From NCBI RefSeq assembly GCF_000970285.1, contig NZ_CP009516.1, positions 1,963,036 to 2,027,035 of the forward strand: a stretch of 64,000 bases of DNA, written 5' to 3'. This stretch comes from Methanosarcina horonobensis HB-1 = JCM 15518. GTDB lineage: Archaea; Halobacteriota; Methanosarcinia; Methanosarcinales; Methanosarcinaceae. A program made the translations under genes and the position numbers. The notes below the pieces were generated by a model that was not told the origin of the DNA, ran no database searches, and worked only from the letters and a program-made list of their open reading frames with translations. Shown piece by piece: positions 47,390-55,885 of this stretch; within the stretch, counting starts at the first letter, position 1, and the number at the start of each line of letters is the position of its first letter.

Positions 47390-47828
47390 CAGACCCGATA
47401 AAATAAATCAACATGCATAGGATAATATATATAAAAGAATAATTATATAAAGCAAAATATTAATATCGAGCTTGGGGGGAGCAGGCTCGAAGGTTCCTTA
47501 GGGGTTAACAGCATCAAAATTTACGGTAGATACCTGGCAAGCAGTTTTCAGAGTAATAAAAGACATCTGACAAAATCTCAAGCTTTCAGGTTCAAACCGA
47601 TAATCAAAAAGGCATTTTAATGGAATTTATTTCGCTCAGGATAGCTTTGTCTATGGCAGGATACCAGTATCTCTAGATACCAGTATCTATGAACCGTAAG
47701 GCCATGAGGAAACAACCCATGAAGAAAGCATACTGCATTAATGGAGATAACGGTTACACCTTGATTGGCGAGCTGGCATAAAAACAAAGCAACGAAGAAA
47801 AAAAGTGAATATAAAAGGAGGTTTAAAC
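47390..47828 (+). promoter_or_regulatory. Conserved promoter and long leader, DUF1269 module B
   Basis: CAGACCCGATAAAATAAATC, GATAATATATATAAAAG, then ATCGAGC-TTGGGGGGAGCAG-GCTCGAA, a seven-pair version of the hairpin, and AGGGGTTAACAGCATCAAAA. Leader about 370 nt with a mini-ORF at 47704/47719. Confidence 0.65.
47704..47781 (+). CDS. Conserved 25-residue mini-ORF (leader B)
   Basis: MRKQPMKKAYCINGD, then NGYTLIGELA and TAA; an internal ATG at 47719 with GAGG nine bases upstream would give 20 residues. Its tail GxxxIGEL[AT] matches the mini-ORFs of leaders A and C, and its stop lies 47 bases before the AUA start of the next gene. Confidence 0.45.
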   Translation: MRKQPMKKAYCINGDNGYTLIGELA

Positions 47829-48317
47829 ATAGCAACTCTAACAGTTCTAAAATTTAACACTCCTCGCGGTGCAGAAGATGCACTTGCAGTGGTAGAGGAT
47901 TTAAGTAAGAGGCAACTGATCACTCTGCAAGACGCAGCCATCGTCTCCTGGCCTGAGGGAAAAAAGAAGCCAGAGACAAGCCAATTAACCAGCATGGCCG
48001 GGGCAGGCGCACTGAGCGGGGCATTCTGGGGCATGCTGTTAGGCCTGATCTTTCTGGTTCCGATCTTCGGGATAGTCGTCGGAACAGCTATTGGTGCACT
48101 GTCCGGCTCCTTTGCCGACGTGGGGATCAGTGATGATTTCATAAAGTCGGTCCGCAGCAAAGTGACAGAAGGCACATCAGCCCTGTTTTTGATGACCAGC
48201 GATGCCGTACAGGATAAGGTAAAGGAAGCTTTCAAAGGAATGGACTTTGAGCTCATTGCTTCCAACCTGTCCAAAGAAGAAGAAGACAAATTGCGTGAAG
48301 CCTTTGCTGAAGAATAA
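47829..48317 (+). CDS. DUF1269 protein, AUA start (paralogue B)
   Basis: 162 residues from ATA 47829. AAAAGGAGG ends seven bases upstream. An in-frame GTG at 47805 exists but lies before the ribosome site, which would then be inside the gene. Same domains as paralogue A: ATLTVLKFNTPRGAEDALAV, SWPEGKKKPETSQL, zipper GALSGAFWGMLLGLIFLVPI. The 3' part is almost identical to A, with many third-position changes, so the duplication is old enough for drift but the protein is conserved. Followed by an arylsulfatase-C-terminal-like gene. Confidence 0.83.
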   Translation: MATLTVLKFNTPRGAEDALAVVEDLSKRQLITLQDAAIVSWPEGKKKPETSQLTSMAGAGALSGAFWGMLLGLIFLVPIFGIVVGTAIGALSGSFADVGISDDFIKSVRSKVTEGTSALFLMTSDAVQDKVKEAFKGMDFELIASNLSKEEEDKLREAFAEE

Positions 48318-48512
48318 ACTTAGTATATAAAATCAGGTTTGACCAGGGAGAATCTCTCTGGAAACCACTTTAGATTTCTCGAAATTGATAGTTAGGCAAG
48401 AAAATTGCTGATTATAAATAAAAAGGATGTAGAGAGGAAAAAAGTTCACTTTCTATTTGCTTTTGTTCCAGAATTTTTCAAAACATCAACTAACAATCGG
48501 GAGGAAACAGAT

Positions 48513-48833
48513 ATACCGCTTAAAGAATACCGCTTCGAGTTCGAGGTGACCGGGGAACCGGATGTTGCCAGCGGAAAAGGCGCACCTGGAAGGGCTCAGC
48601 TCTATATAGACGAAAACTTAGTCGGGCAGGCTGAGGTCCCGGTAACGACCCCACTTATGCTTGGGCTAACAAGCGAGGTTACCTGCGGGTCAGCTCCCGG
48701 GGCTCCGGTCACACCCGACTACCAGCCTCCCTTTGAGTTTACAGGCAAAATTTACAGCGTGACCGTGGATGTGAGCGGCAAACTGATCGAGGACAAAGAA
48801 GCTGAAACACGCATGGTCATGGCGAGGCAGTAA
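48513..48833 (+). CDS. Stand-alone arylsulfatase C-terminal-like domain, AUA start
   Basis: 106 residues from ATA 48513. GGGAGG at 48499-48504 is eight bases before ATA. The sequence APGRAQLYIDENLVGQAEVP, then APVTPDYQPPFEFTGKIYSV is the beta-sandwich end of large bacterial-type arylsulfatases. No catalytic part is present. The frame is open back to TTG 48405 but that part is unlike any sulfatase. It may be a fragment kept for binding, or a remnant. A decayed trace of the same domain lies after the third DUF1269 gene (61700-61775). Confidence 0.6.
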   Translation: MPLKEYRFEFEVTGEPDVASGKGAPGRAQLYIDENLVGQAEVPVTTPLMLGLTSEVTCGSAPGAPVTPDYQPPFEFTGKIYSVTVDVSGKLIEDKEAETRMVMARQ

Positions 48834-48891
48834 AGATAGGATAGAGGCCTGGCGGTCCGGTAACTGCCAGACCTATCACAGGGGAGAAATC

Positions 48892-49326
48892 ATCACGGAC
48901 AAAGGTCATCGAAGCGAATTTTCCAGAAGCACACCATACTGGCTGCGTCGAGCAGGCATTATGAGCTGGCTCTTCCTGGGCATCTTGCTCGCCGCTAGCA
49001 CAATATTAAGCATCATTACAACGGTGAGCGGTATTATAGTCCCGTTGCTCGTTGCTGTAGTGATAGGAATTGTTTTCAGGCCGCTGGTAGACATGCTGGA
49101 ACGGCGGCATGTTCAACGTAATACTGGCACGGTGCTGACAATGTTTCTTATATTTCTGGGTGCCGCTATCCTGTTTATGGTCCTGGTCAGAGGTTTCATT
49201 GATCAGGGAGCCGAGATCGTTCGCCAGCTCAATGCCGGATGGGCCAGCCTTGAGGCATGGTTACTGCAGTTCGAGGTACAAACAGTGCACCGCTTACAGG
49301 AGGAGGGAGTTTTTGCGGAGGACTAA
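48892..49326 (+). pseudogene. Truncated AI-2E-family gene, possible AUC start
   Basis: 144 residues: N-terminal hydrophobic part (IMSWLFLGILLAASTILSII, VVIGIVFRPLVDMLERRHVQ) and the beginning of the central domain, then a stop at 49324-49326. Full proteins of this type have about 340 residues. GGGGAG at 48881-48886 precedes ATC 48892 by five bases (ACG 48895 by eight); an ATG at 48961 is an alternative but lacks a good ribosome site. The DNA to 49476 has no clear continuation. Confidence 0.55.
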
Positions 49327-49476
49327 GCGGTTCGGATACACGGGACAAAAGGAGAATATCGAGTGGCAGAAAACACAGGAAGATCTTACGAAACCCGAAT
49401 CATGGCCCAAATGATTATCCGAGTCATGGAGTTAAAATCCAAGCAGGGAACCCAGGCTCAGGGGAGGGACTGCTAA

Positions 49477-50793
49477 ATGACAAACTCTCTACCCCCCCGA
49501 ATCCACGTGCTGGCCAAGCCGACAGGAGCTATCTGCAACCTGGCTTGTTCCTACTGCTTCTACCTGCATAAAAAGCTACTCTATCCTGAAAGCAGGTTCC
49601 GCATGTCAGACGAAGTGCTGGAGAACTACATCCGGCAGCTTATCGCAGCCCACCGCAGCCAGCAGGTAACTGTTGCCTGGCAGGGAGGAGAACCCACCCT
49701 GATGGGAATCGACTTTTACAGGCGTGCAATCGAACTTCAGGAAAAGTACAGAAAACCGGAAATGGTATTCGAAAACACGATGCAGACCAACGGCACGCTT
49801 CTGGACGACGAATGGTGCCGATTCTTTAAGGAAAATGACTTTCTCATTGGCATCAGCATCGACGGCCCGCGAGAACTACACGACGCCTGCCGGGTGGACA
49901 AAAAAGGGGAAGGAAGCTTCGAGCGGGTTATGGAGGGACTTCATCTCCTGCAAAAATACGGCGTAGAGTACAATGTCCTGACAACAGTAAACAGGGTCAA
50001 TGCCGATTATCCGCTGGAAGTCTATCGCTTCCTGCGGGATGAAGCCGGAACAGATTGGATTCAGTTTATTCCGGTTGTAGAACGAATCAATGAGGGAGGA
50101 CGTGCCCTTTACCAGAAAGGAGACACGGTCTCGGACCGCTCAGTCCAGCCCCAACAATTCGGAAAGTTTCTGAGCTGCATTTTTGACGAATGGGTGAGAG
50201 AGGATGTTGGAAAGGTCTTTGTGCAGACCTTTGAGGCTTCTGCACGCCGATGGCTCGGGCTGCCTTCAGGAATGTGCGTTTTTGAGGAAACATGCGGGAT
50301 GGGGCTTGCTCTGGAGCACAACGGAGACCTCTACTCATGCGACCATTTTGTAGAGCCGGACTATCTGCTGGGCAATATAATGGAAAAACAGATAGGCGAG
50401 CTTGCCGCTTCGGAAAAACAGTACAGGTTTGGGCAGGACAAACGCGACACTCTCCCGCAGACATGCCGGGAGTGTGAGGTGTTCTTTGCCTGCAGAGGGG
50501 AATGCCCTAAAAACCGCTTCCTCACCACTCCTGCCGGGGAACCCGGACTGAACTACCTCTGTGAGGGCTGGAAAGCTTTCTTCCGGCACATCGACTTTCC
50601 AATGAAGATCCTAGCAGGCCTGATACGCAGGGGCTACCCGGCATCAGAGGTGATGCAGGTCCTTGCTCTTGAAGACGCTTTTGCGAGGGCCGGACGAAAC
50701 GAGCCCTGTCCCTGCGGCAGCGGGCTCAAGTTCAAACGCTGTCACGGTAGCGAGAAAAAAGAATCTGGAAAGAAGGACCGGAAGGTTTCTTAA
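49477..50793 (+). CDS. Anaerobic sulfatase-maturating radical SAM enzyme
   Basis: 438 residues. C20-x3-C24-x2-C27 (GAICNLACSYCFYLHKK) binds the radical SAM cluster. The C-terminal SPASM cysteines appear in CVFEETCGMGL, DLYSCDHFVEP and CRECEVFFACRGECPKNRF. The enzyme oxidises a sulfatase Cys or Ser to formylglycine in the cytoplasm. An extra SEC-C-like zinc tail NEPCPCGSGLKFKRCH near 410-425 is typical of some relatives. It lies 69 bases before an arylsulfatase with a Cys-type motif, which fits its role. GGGAGGGACTGCTAA precedes the ATG. Confidence 0.95.
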   Translation: MTNSLPPRIHVLAKPTGAICNLACSYCFYLHKKLLYPESRFRMSDEVLENYIRQLIAAHRSQQVTVAWQGGEPTLMGIDFYRRAIELQEKYRKPEMVFENTMQTNGTLLDDEWCRFFKENDFLIGISIDGPRELHDACRVDKKGEGSFERVMEGLHLLQKYGVEYNVLTTVNRVNADYPLEVYRFLRDEAGTDWIQFIPVVERINEGGRALYQKGDTVSDRSVQPQQFGKFLSCIFDEWVREDVGKVFVQTFEASARRWLGLPSGMCVFEETCGMGLALEHNGDLYSCDHFVEPDYLLGNIMEKQIGELAASEKQYRFGQDKRDTLPQTCRECEVFFACRGECPKNRFLTTPAGEPGLNYLCEGWKAFFRHIDFPMKILAGLIRRGYPASEVMQVLALEDAFARAGRNEPCPCGSGLKFKRCHGSEKKESGKKDRKVS

Positions 50794-50862
50794 AAGAGCT
50801 GCCTCGAGACATCAATCATCAATTAGTCAATCAATAAACCAATTTATCCAGGGGGATTAAGA

Positions 50863-52353
50863 ATGACAGAAAAGAAACCGAATATTCTGGTCATATGGGG
50901 AGATGACATTGGCATTAGCAACCTTAGCTGCTACAGCGACGGTTTGATGGGCTACAGAACACCGAATATTGATAGAATTGCTGATGAAGGTATCAGGTTT
51001 ACGGACTCTTACGGAGAGCAGAGCTGCACTGCCGGCAGGGCATCTTTTATCACCGGGCAGAGTGCCTTCCGTACAGGGTTGAGCAAGGTGGGAATGCCAG
51101 GAGCCAAAGTGGGACTTCAGCCCGAAGACCCTACAATTGCCGAACTGCTTAAACCGCTGGGTTATGCGACTGGCCAGTTTGGAAAGAACCATCTCGGGGA
51201 CCGGGACGAACACCTGCCCACAAACCATGGTTTTGACGAGTTCTTTGGCAACCTTTATCATTTGAATGCTGAAGAGGAACCCGAAGAACGCGATTATCCG
51301 CCTGAAAAAGACTTTCCTAATTTCAGAAAGAACTATGGCCCAAGGGGTGTAATCCATAGTTATGCCGACGGCCGCATCGAGGATACCGGCCCGTTGACCA
51401 GAAAACGTATGGAAGAAGTAGACCAGGAGTTTCTGGATGCTGCCATCGATTTTATAAAACGTCAGCATGAGGCGGACAAGCCTTTCTTTGTCTGGTTCAA
51501 TACCACAAAAATGCATTTCAGGACACACATCCCGGACAGGATACGGGGACAGTCGGGGCGCTGGCAATCCGCGTACCATGACGCCATGATTGAGCACGAT
51601 CGGCAGGTAGGCGTGCTTCTCGACCTGCTGGACGAAATAGATATTGCGGATGATACCATTGTTATCTACAGTACGGACAACGGACCACATATGAACTCCT
51701 GGCCCGATGCGGCCATGACTCCGTTCCGCAACGAGAAAAACTCCTGCTGGGAGGGAGCTTTCCGTGTTCCTGAGGTAATACGCTGGCCTGGCAAGATCCC
51801 GGCAGGCACGATTTCTAATGAGATTGTGAGCCACCTGGACTGGCTGCCCACTTTGCTTGCCGCAGCAGGAGAACCGGATATTAAGGAGAAGCTCAAAAAA
51901 GGCCACAAAGAAGGAGACAAAACTTTCAAGGTGCATCTTGACGGTTATAACCTGCTTCCTTACCTGACCGGAAAGGAGAAAAAATCACCCCGGGATGAGT
52001 TCTTTTACTTCTCCGACGATGGAGATCTGGTAGCTCTACGGTACGACAACTGGAAAATGGTCTTTTTGGAGCAACGCGCCATCGGCACGCTCCTGGTCTG
52101 GGCAGAACCTTTTGTCCCTCTGCGTGTACCAAAAATATTCAACCTGCGTACTGACCCTTATGAAAGGGCGGATCGGACCTCAAACACTTATTACGACTGG
52201 TTGCTCGACCACGCATTCCTGCTGGTGCCTGCCCAGGGTGTAGTGGGAAACTTTCTGGCAACGTTTAAAGAATTCCCTCCACGCCAGAAAGCGGCAAGTT
52301 TTACCGTTGACAGGGTAATGGAAAAGCTTTTGCAGGGAATCGGGAGCACCTGA
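50863..52353 (+). CDS. Arylsulfatase (Cys-type, formylglycine-dependent)
   Basis: 496 residues. N-terminal metal site IWGDDIG (D14, D15), the modification motif C55-T-A-G-R59 within GEQSCTAGRASFITGQ, and the second metal site YSTDNGPHMNSW near 270. The Cys version is activated by the anaerobic maturase encoded just upstream. No signal peptide is visible, so a cytoplasmic location is likely. It releases sulfate from sulfate esters; substrate unknown. CCAGGGGGATTAAGA precedes the ATG. The pair is typical of anaerobic bacteria and probably acquired. Confidence 0.93.
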   Translation: MTEKKPNILVIWGDDIGISNLSCYSDGLMGYRTPNIDRIADEGIRFTDSYGEQSCTAGRASFITGQSAFRTGLSKVGMPGAKVGLQPEDPTIAELLKPLGYATGQFGKNHLGDRDEHLPTNHGFDEFFGNLYHLNAEEEPEERDYPPEKDFPNFRKNYGPRGVIHSYADGRIEDTGPLTRKRMEEVDQEFLDAAIDFIKRQHEADKPFFVWFNTTKMHFRTHIPDRIRGQSGRWQSAYHDAMIEHDRQVGVLLDLLDEIDIADDTIVIYSTDNGPHMNSWPDAAMTPFRNEKNSCWEGAFRVPEVIRWPGKIPAGTISNEIVSHLDWLPTLLAAAGEPDIKEKLKKGHKEGDKTFKVHLDGYNLLPYLTGKEKKSPRDEFFYFSDDGDLVALRYDNWKMVFLEQRAIGTLLVWAEPFVPLRVPKIFNLRTDPYERADRTSNTYYDWLLDHAFLLVPAQGVVGNFLATFKEFPPRQKAASFTVDRVMEKLLQGIGST

Positions 52354-52882
52354 AGGTTGAAGTCCCGTATCCGGAACATTCTACTCCTTCAGGGTAATGC
52401 TCAGTAACATGAGTAGACTGTTCTTATATGGAACCAAAAACAGATTTTCAGGAAATTCAAACTGGATAATGCCTGTTCGGGATTTCAGGAGCCCCTCATC
52501 ATTTGAGCCTTGCTTCGGTTCCTGTATAGGTGGTGGGCTATTGGTTGAGGAGTCGCTGCTTGCAAGTACTCCACCGACGGCCCGATAATAGGATGCGGAA
52601 TCTGTGAGTTGATGCAATTGGTTGCTCGCGGGTGTCGTTCTTCATCCAGCTTCCCAAAAGAACCGATTTCAGATTCAACGGCGTTTAGAAACGGGAGTGA
52701 ACCGCCAGTACGGGAAGTTGGATGGGCGATCGCATCGCAGGTGTTCCATACAGGGAATGTCAAATCGGCAGGGTAAGCCTCAGCCTTCACCAGCGAGTGC
52801 ACACTCCAGCACTTTACCTCCACCGCCACAAAAGGCAGTGGATTTTATGACTTCATCTGAAATAAAGTAAGAGGAATTGATA
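52354..52882. other. Unexplained GC-richer region between sulfatase and HAD gene
   Basis: 530 bases with open stretches on both strands but no consistent coding signal. One plus-strand frame reads PISDSTAFRNGSEPPVREVG, then WAIASQVFHTGNVKSAG, ending at a stop. The octamer GCGATCGC occurs at 52730. It may be decayed mobile or transferred DNA; not recognised. Confidence 0.3.
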
Positions 52883-53800
52883 ATGTCCGAAAGTCTCTCT
52901 TTGTGGAACGAAACACCAGCTAAGAAAGCAATCATCAATTACGTAAACGTCATCTCAAATCCTGAGAGCGCTGATTTTGTTCCAGAAGCCGAGCGAATTG
53001 CCGTCCTGGACAACGATGGAACCATGTGGGTGGAGAAGCCCGTCTATGTTCAGGTTTTCTTTGTCATAGACCGGCTGAAACAGCTGGCTGAGGCAGACCC
53101 TACACTCCTGGACCAGCCACATTTTAAGGCAGCAGCAACGGGCGACCTGACCTACTTTTTCAAGATTGATCCCCATGCTGGCGGCGATATTAAAGTGCTG
53201 ATGCAGATCGTCTTTGATTCTCACGCCGGCATGTCTCAGGACGATTTTATGCTTATGGCTAAAGAGTTTATGGAGACCGCCAAGCATCCCCGTTTTGGCG
53301 TGTTGTACAAGGACCTGACGTACAAGCCAATGGTTGAGCTTGCACGCTACCTTGGTGATAACGGCTTTAAGGTCTTCCTGGCTTCTGGAGGCGGCATGAG
53401 TTTTATGCGTACAGTCTCGGAGGAGATCTACAACATTCCAAGAGAGCGGGTTATCGGCAGCAACATCTCATTTGAGACCCGGATGACTGATAAGGGGCCG
53501 GTAGTTTTCCGCAGGAGAGGTCTGGTCGATCCCATCGACGACGGAGCAGGCAAGCCGGTCAATATCGAGCTGCATATCGGCCGCAAGCCCATCCTGGCCG
53601 CCGGCAATTCGGATGGAGATCTGCATATGCTGTGGCTGGCACAGAAAAGTGGTTACCGCTCTCTATCGTTGCTGCTCCGCCATGACGATGCAAAGCGCGA
53701 GTACGCCTATGACGAGGGAAGCGAGAAGACGCTGCAGATGGCAAAGGAACGTGGCTGGATCGTGGTCAGCATGAAGGATGATTGGAAGACTGTGTTCTGA
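52883..53800 (+). CDS. HAD-superfamily hydrolase
   Basis: 305 residues from ATG 52883 (GAGG eight bases upstream; an in-frame TTG lies two codons before). DNDGTMW near 43 is motif I with the nucleophile Asp; LASGGGMSFM near 170 is motif II; AAGNSDGDLHML near 235 is motif IV with two Asp. Family: phosphoserine-phosphatase-like phosphohydrolases. Similar proteins are found next to arylsulfatase and DUF1254 genes in bacteria. The substrate is not known. Confidence 0.88.
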   Translation: MSESLSLWNETPAKKAIINYVNVISNPESADFVPEAERIAVLDNDGTMWVEKPVYVQVFFVIDRLKQLAEADPTLLDQPHFKAAATGDLTYFFKIDPHAGGDIKVLMQIVFDSHAGMSQDDFMLMAKEFMETAKHPRFGVLYKDLTYKPMVELARYLGDNGFKVFLASGGGMSFMRTVSEEIYNIPRERVIGSNISFETRMTDKGPVVFRRRGLVDPIDDGAGKPVNIELHIGRKPILAAGNSDGDLHMLWLAQKSGYRSLSLLLRHDDAKREYAYDEGSEKTLQMAKERGWIVVSMKDDWKTVF

Positions 53801-53835
53801 GATATTTCAGTTCAACGCCAAAGAAGGTGCAAGGT

Positions 53836-53958
53836 ATGAAAACCACAAGAAACAGGATGAAAAGGACTACAATATCCCAGCAAATGTTAGTAAAAGAGAT
53901 TGAGCCTTTGAACAATAAGGAAGGGCGGCTATTCGATAGAATAAGTCACTTGATCTAG
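53836..53958 (+). CDS. Doubtful 40-residue basic ORF
   Basis: MKTTRNRMKRTTISQQMLVK followed by EIEPLNNKEGRLFDRI. AAGGTGCAAGGT precedes the ATG. Basic start, no family. Could be a small protein or chance. The rest of 53801-54290 has the promoter at 54070. Confidence 0.25.
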   Translation: MKTTRNRMKRTTISQQMLVKEIEPLNNKEGRLFDRISHLI

Positions 53959-54069
53959 CTTATGAATAAAAAAACGAAAATTTGTAATTAAATAATTCAT
54001 TATTTGTTGGATTGGACTGCTTACTTTAAAAAACTTCTGTACCATTATTGTAAATAATATAATTATATA

Positions 54070-54110
54070 TTATTGTATATATAAACTGTTTTGTATCCGT
54101 GGGGGGAACA
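54070..54110 (+). promoter_or_regulatory. TATA region for LURP-one gene
   Basis: ATTGTATATATAAAC with CGTGGGGGGAAC about 12 bases further on, similar in order to the TATA and G-rich element before the DUF1269 leaders. Implies a leader of nearly 200 nt. Confidence 0.4.
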
Positions 54111-54290
54111 ATCTGGAATAGTCCAAAGAGCCAGCAGCCTGGATCAGAAGCAGCCTGGACCAGACTTGGAAGTAAGTTCCAGTGTTACTACAGTTTCAGG
54201 CTAACCAGTATCATCCTCCTCTGGTCTATAACAAAAAATAGACACTGCAAGGCAGGTAAGTGAATTTAGTAAACAAAGGGAGTGATTTTG

Positions 54291-54818
54291 ATGAAGCGAA
54301 TCATGGGCGGTCTCAGGGGCCGTGGAGAAGAAAGCGTACAACGCTACAAAATGCACGAAAAACTTGTTACCATCGGAGACGACTACTGGATAGAAAACGA
54401 AGCTGGGGAGCGGGCATTCTATGTTGATGGTAAAGCTCTCCGGATTCGCGACACTCTGATCATCAAAGATGTGCAGGGAAATGAAGTGTATAAACTCAAG
54501 GAGAAACTTCTCAGGATAAAGGATACGATGGACATCGAGGATGCGGATGGAAAAACAGCCGCAACAATTAAAAAAGCCCTGGTTACACCTCTCCGAGACC
54601 GATTTAAAGTTGAAGTCGCAAATGGGCCTGAAATGGATGTACAGGGAAATATCCTGGATCATGAATACGAGATCAAGGAAGGGAGGGAAAAAGTTGCAGA
54701 GATTTCGAAAAAATGGTTCCGGATAAGAGATACCTATGGAGTGGAGGTTTCTCCGGGACAGGATGCTGCCCTGATCCTTGCAATTACTGCGGCACTTGAC
54801 CAGATGGTACATGACTGA
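54291..54818 (+). CDS. LURP-one-related protein, second copy
   Basis: 175 residues from ATG 54291, with GGGAG eight bases upstream, preferred to the GTG at 54282 that overlaps this site. Strands DDYWIENEAGERAFYVDGKA, LIIKDVQGNEVYKLKEKLL and DTMDIEDADGKTAATIKKAL match the copy at 36580. About 60 percent alike by eye. The downstream transporter gene follows after 20 bases, so the two are probably co-transcribed. The barrel fold may bind lipid or act as a membrane-stress protein (inference). Confidence 0.87.
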   Translation: MKRIMGGLRGRGEESVQRYKMHEKLVTIGDDYWIENEAGERAFYVDGKALRIRDTLIIKDVQGNEVYKLKEKLLRIKDTMDIEDADGKTAATIKKALVTPLRDRFKVEVANGPEMDVQGNILDHEYEIKEGREKVAEISKKWFRIRDTYGVEVSPGQDAALILAITAALDQMVHD

Positions 54819-54838
54819 AAAGAGATGGGGAGAGAAGA

Positions 54839-55750
54839 ATGGTTGAGACCGTTTCCTTTTTGAACTTTCTTGAAACCATTGGTGTCCTTGCGACTCTGAT
54901 CTTTGTTCTCACCAGCATGCTTGGCATGGGCTTCTCCCTCACAGTTCAGCAGATACTCGTCCCATTGAGAAACAGGAATCTGGTTATCTTCTCGCTGGCA
55001 GCCAATTTTGTACTCGTCCCTCTGCTCGCCCTCGTTATACTTCTGATCTTCCCGCTTTCCGACGGACTTTCCATCGGGCTTTTCCTTCTCGGCACTTCCG
55101 CTGGAGCCCCGTTTCTTCCGAAACTTGCACAGGTGGCAAAGGGTGACACCGCTTTTGCAGTCGGGCTAATGGTGCTCCTGATGGTAGTGACTATTATTTA
55201 CGTCCCTATAGTCCTCCCACTTTTGCTCTCAGGGGTTACAATCAACCCCTGGGATATAGCAAAGTCCCTTATCCTGTTAATGCTCCTCCCACTTGCAATT
55301 GCCCTGTTCATCAGAGCCAGGTACGAAGAAGTAACCGATGGGCTCCTGCCCATAATGACCCAGGCTACCAACCTTTCTCTGCTTGTTCTTTTCGTGGCTT
55401 TCTTTGTGGTCTACTTCTCTGACCTCATAGGCGTTATCGGCAGCACCGCAATTATGGCGGCAGTAGTTTTTGTGCTTGTTTCATTTATCACAGGCTACTT
55501 CCTCGGAGGACCCAGCAGGCCTATCAGGAGAGTGCTTGCCCTCGGGACCGCCCAGCGCAACCTTTCGGCAGCCCTGGCAATTGCCACGCTCAATTTCACA
55601 GACCCGGACGTAATGGTCATGATCCTGGTAGTGGCACTGGCAGGCCTTATACTGCTGATGTTTATAGGAGGAGAGATGGGGAAAAAGGCAAAAATGCCTG
55701 GAGGGGAGATCCGGGAGCAAGAAAACCTTTCTTCAGCACCGGGAAAGTAA
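54839..55750 (+). CDS. Bile acid:sodium symporter family protein
   Basis: 303 residues, about nine hydrophobic helices. LLGTSAGAPFLPKLAQVAKG (near 86) and LALGTAQRNLSAALAIATLN (near 238) match the crossing-helix motifs of the BASS/SBF superfamily, which moves organic anions with Na+. In archaea the substrate is unknown. It follows the LURP-one gene closely. GAGAGAAGA precedes ATG. C-terminal tail is charged and cytoplasmic. Confidence 0.85.
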   Translation: MVETVSFLNFLETIGVLATLIFVLTSMLGMGFSLTVQQILVPLRNRNLVIFSLAANFVLVPLLALVILLIFPLSDGLSIGLFLLGTSAGAPFLPKLAQVAKGDTAFAVGLMVLLMVVTIIYVPIVLPLLLSGVTINPWDIAKSLILLMLLPLAIALFIRARYEEVTDGLLPIMTQATNLSLLVLFVAFFVVYFSDLIGVIGSTAIMAAVVFVLVSFITGYFLGGPSRPIRRVLALGTAQRNLSAALAIATLNFTDPDVMVMILVVALAGLILLMFIGGEMGKKAKMPGGEIREQENLSSAPGK

Positions 55751-55801
55751 AAAGAGATATAGAAATCTAAAAAAAGCGATCATCTATAAGGATGACAAAA
55801 C

Positions 55802-55873
55802 GAGCATGAAATTCTTTGAATAACAGGCATACTTAACGAGAATACCTGCAGGTAATAGGATTTTCATACTAAA
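55802..55873. repeat. Intergenic repeat, copy 2 (partner at 47158)
   Basis: CGAGCATGAAATTCTTTGAA, TAACAGGCA, centre with palindrome TACCTGCAGGTA, then GGATTTTCATACTAAA, followed at once by the ribosome site of the next gene. Confidence 0.6.
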
Positions 55874-55885
55874 GAAGGGGGGAAT

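Noticed and set aside
50857-51936. 359-codon minus-strand ORF opposite the arylsulfatase
   Set aside because: Antisense shadow: the plus frame has clear sulfatase motifs and the minus frame matches no known fold.
52485-52829. 114-codon minus ORF
   Set aside because: No ribosome site and no family; the region has equal openness on both strands, which suggests chance.
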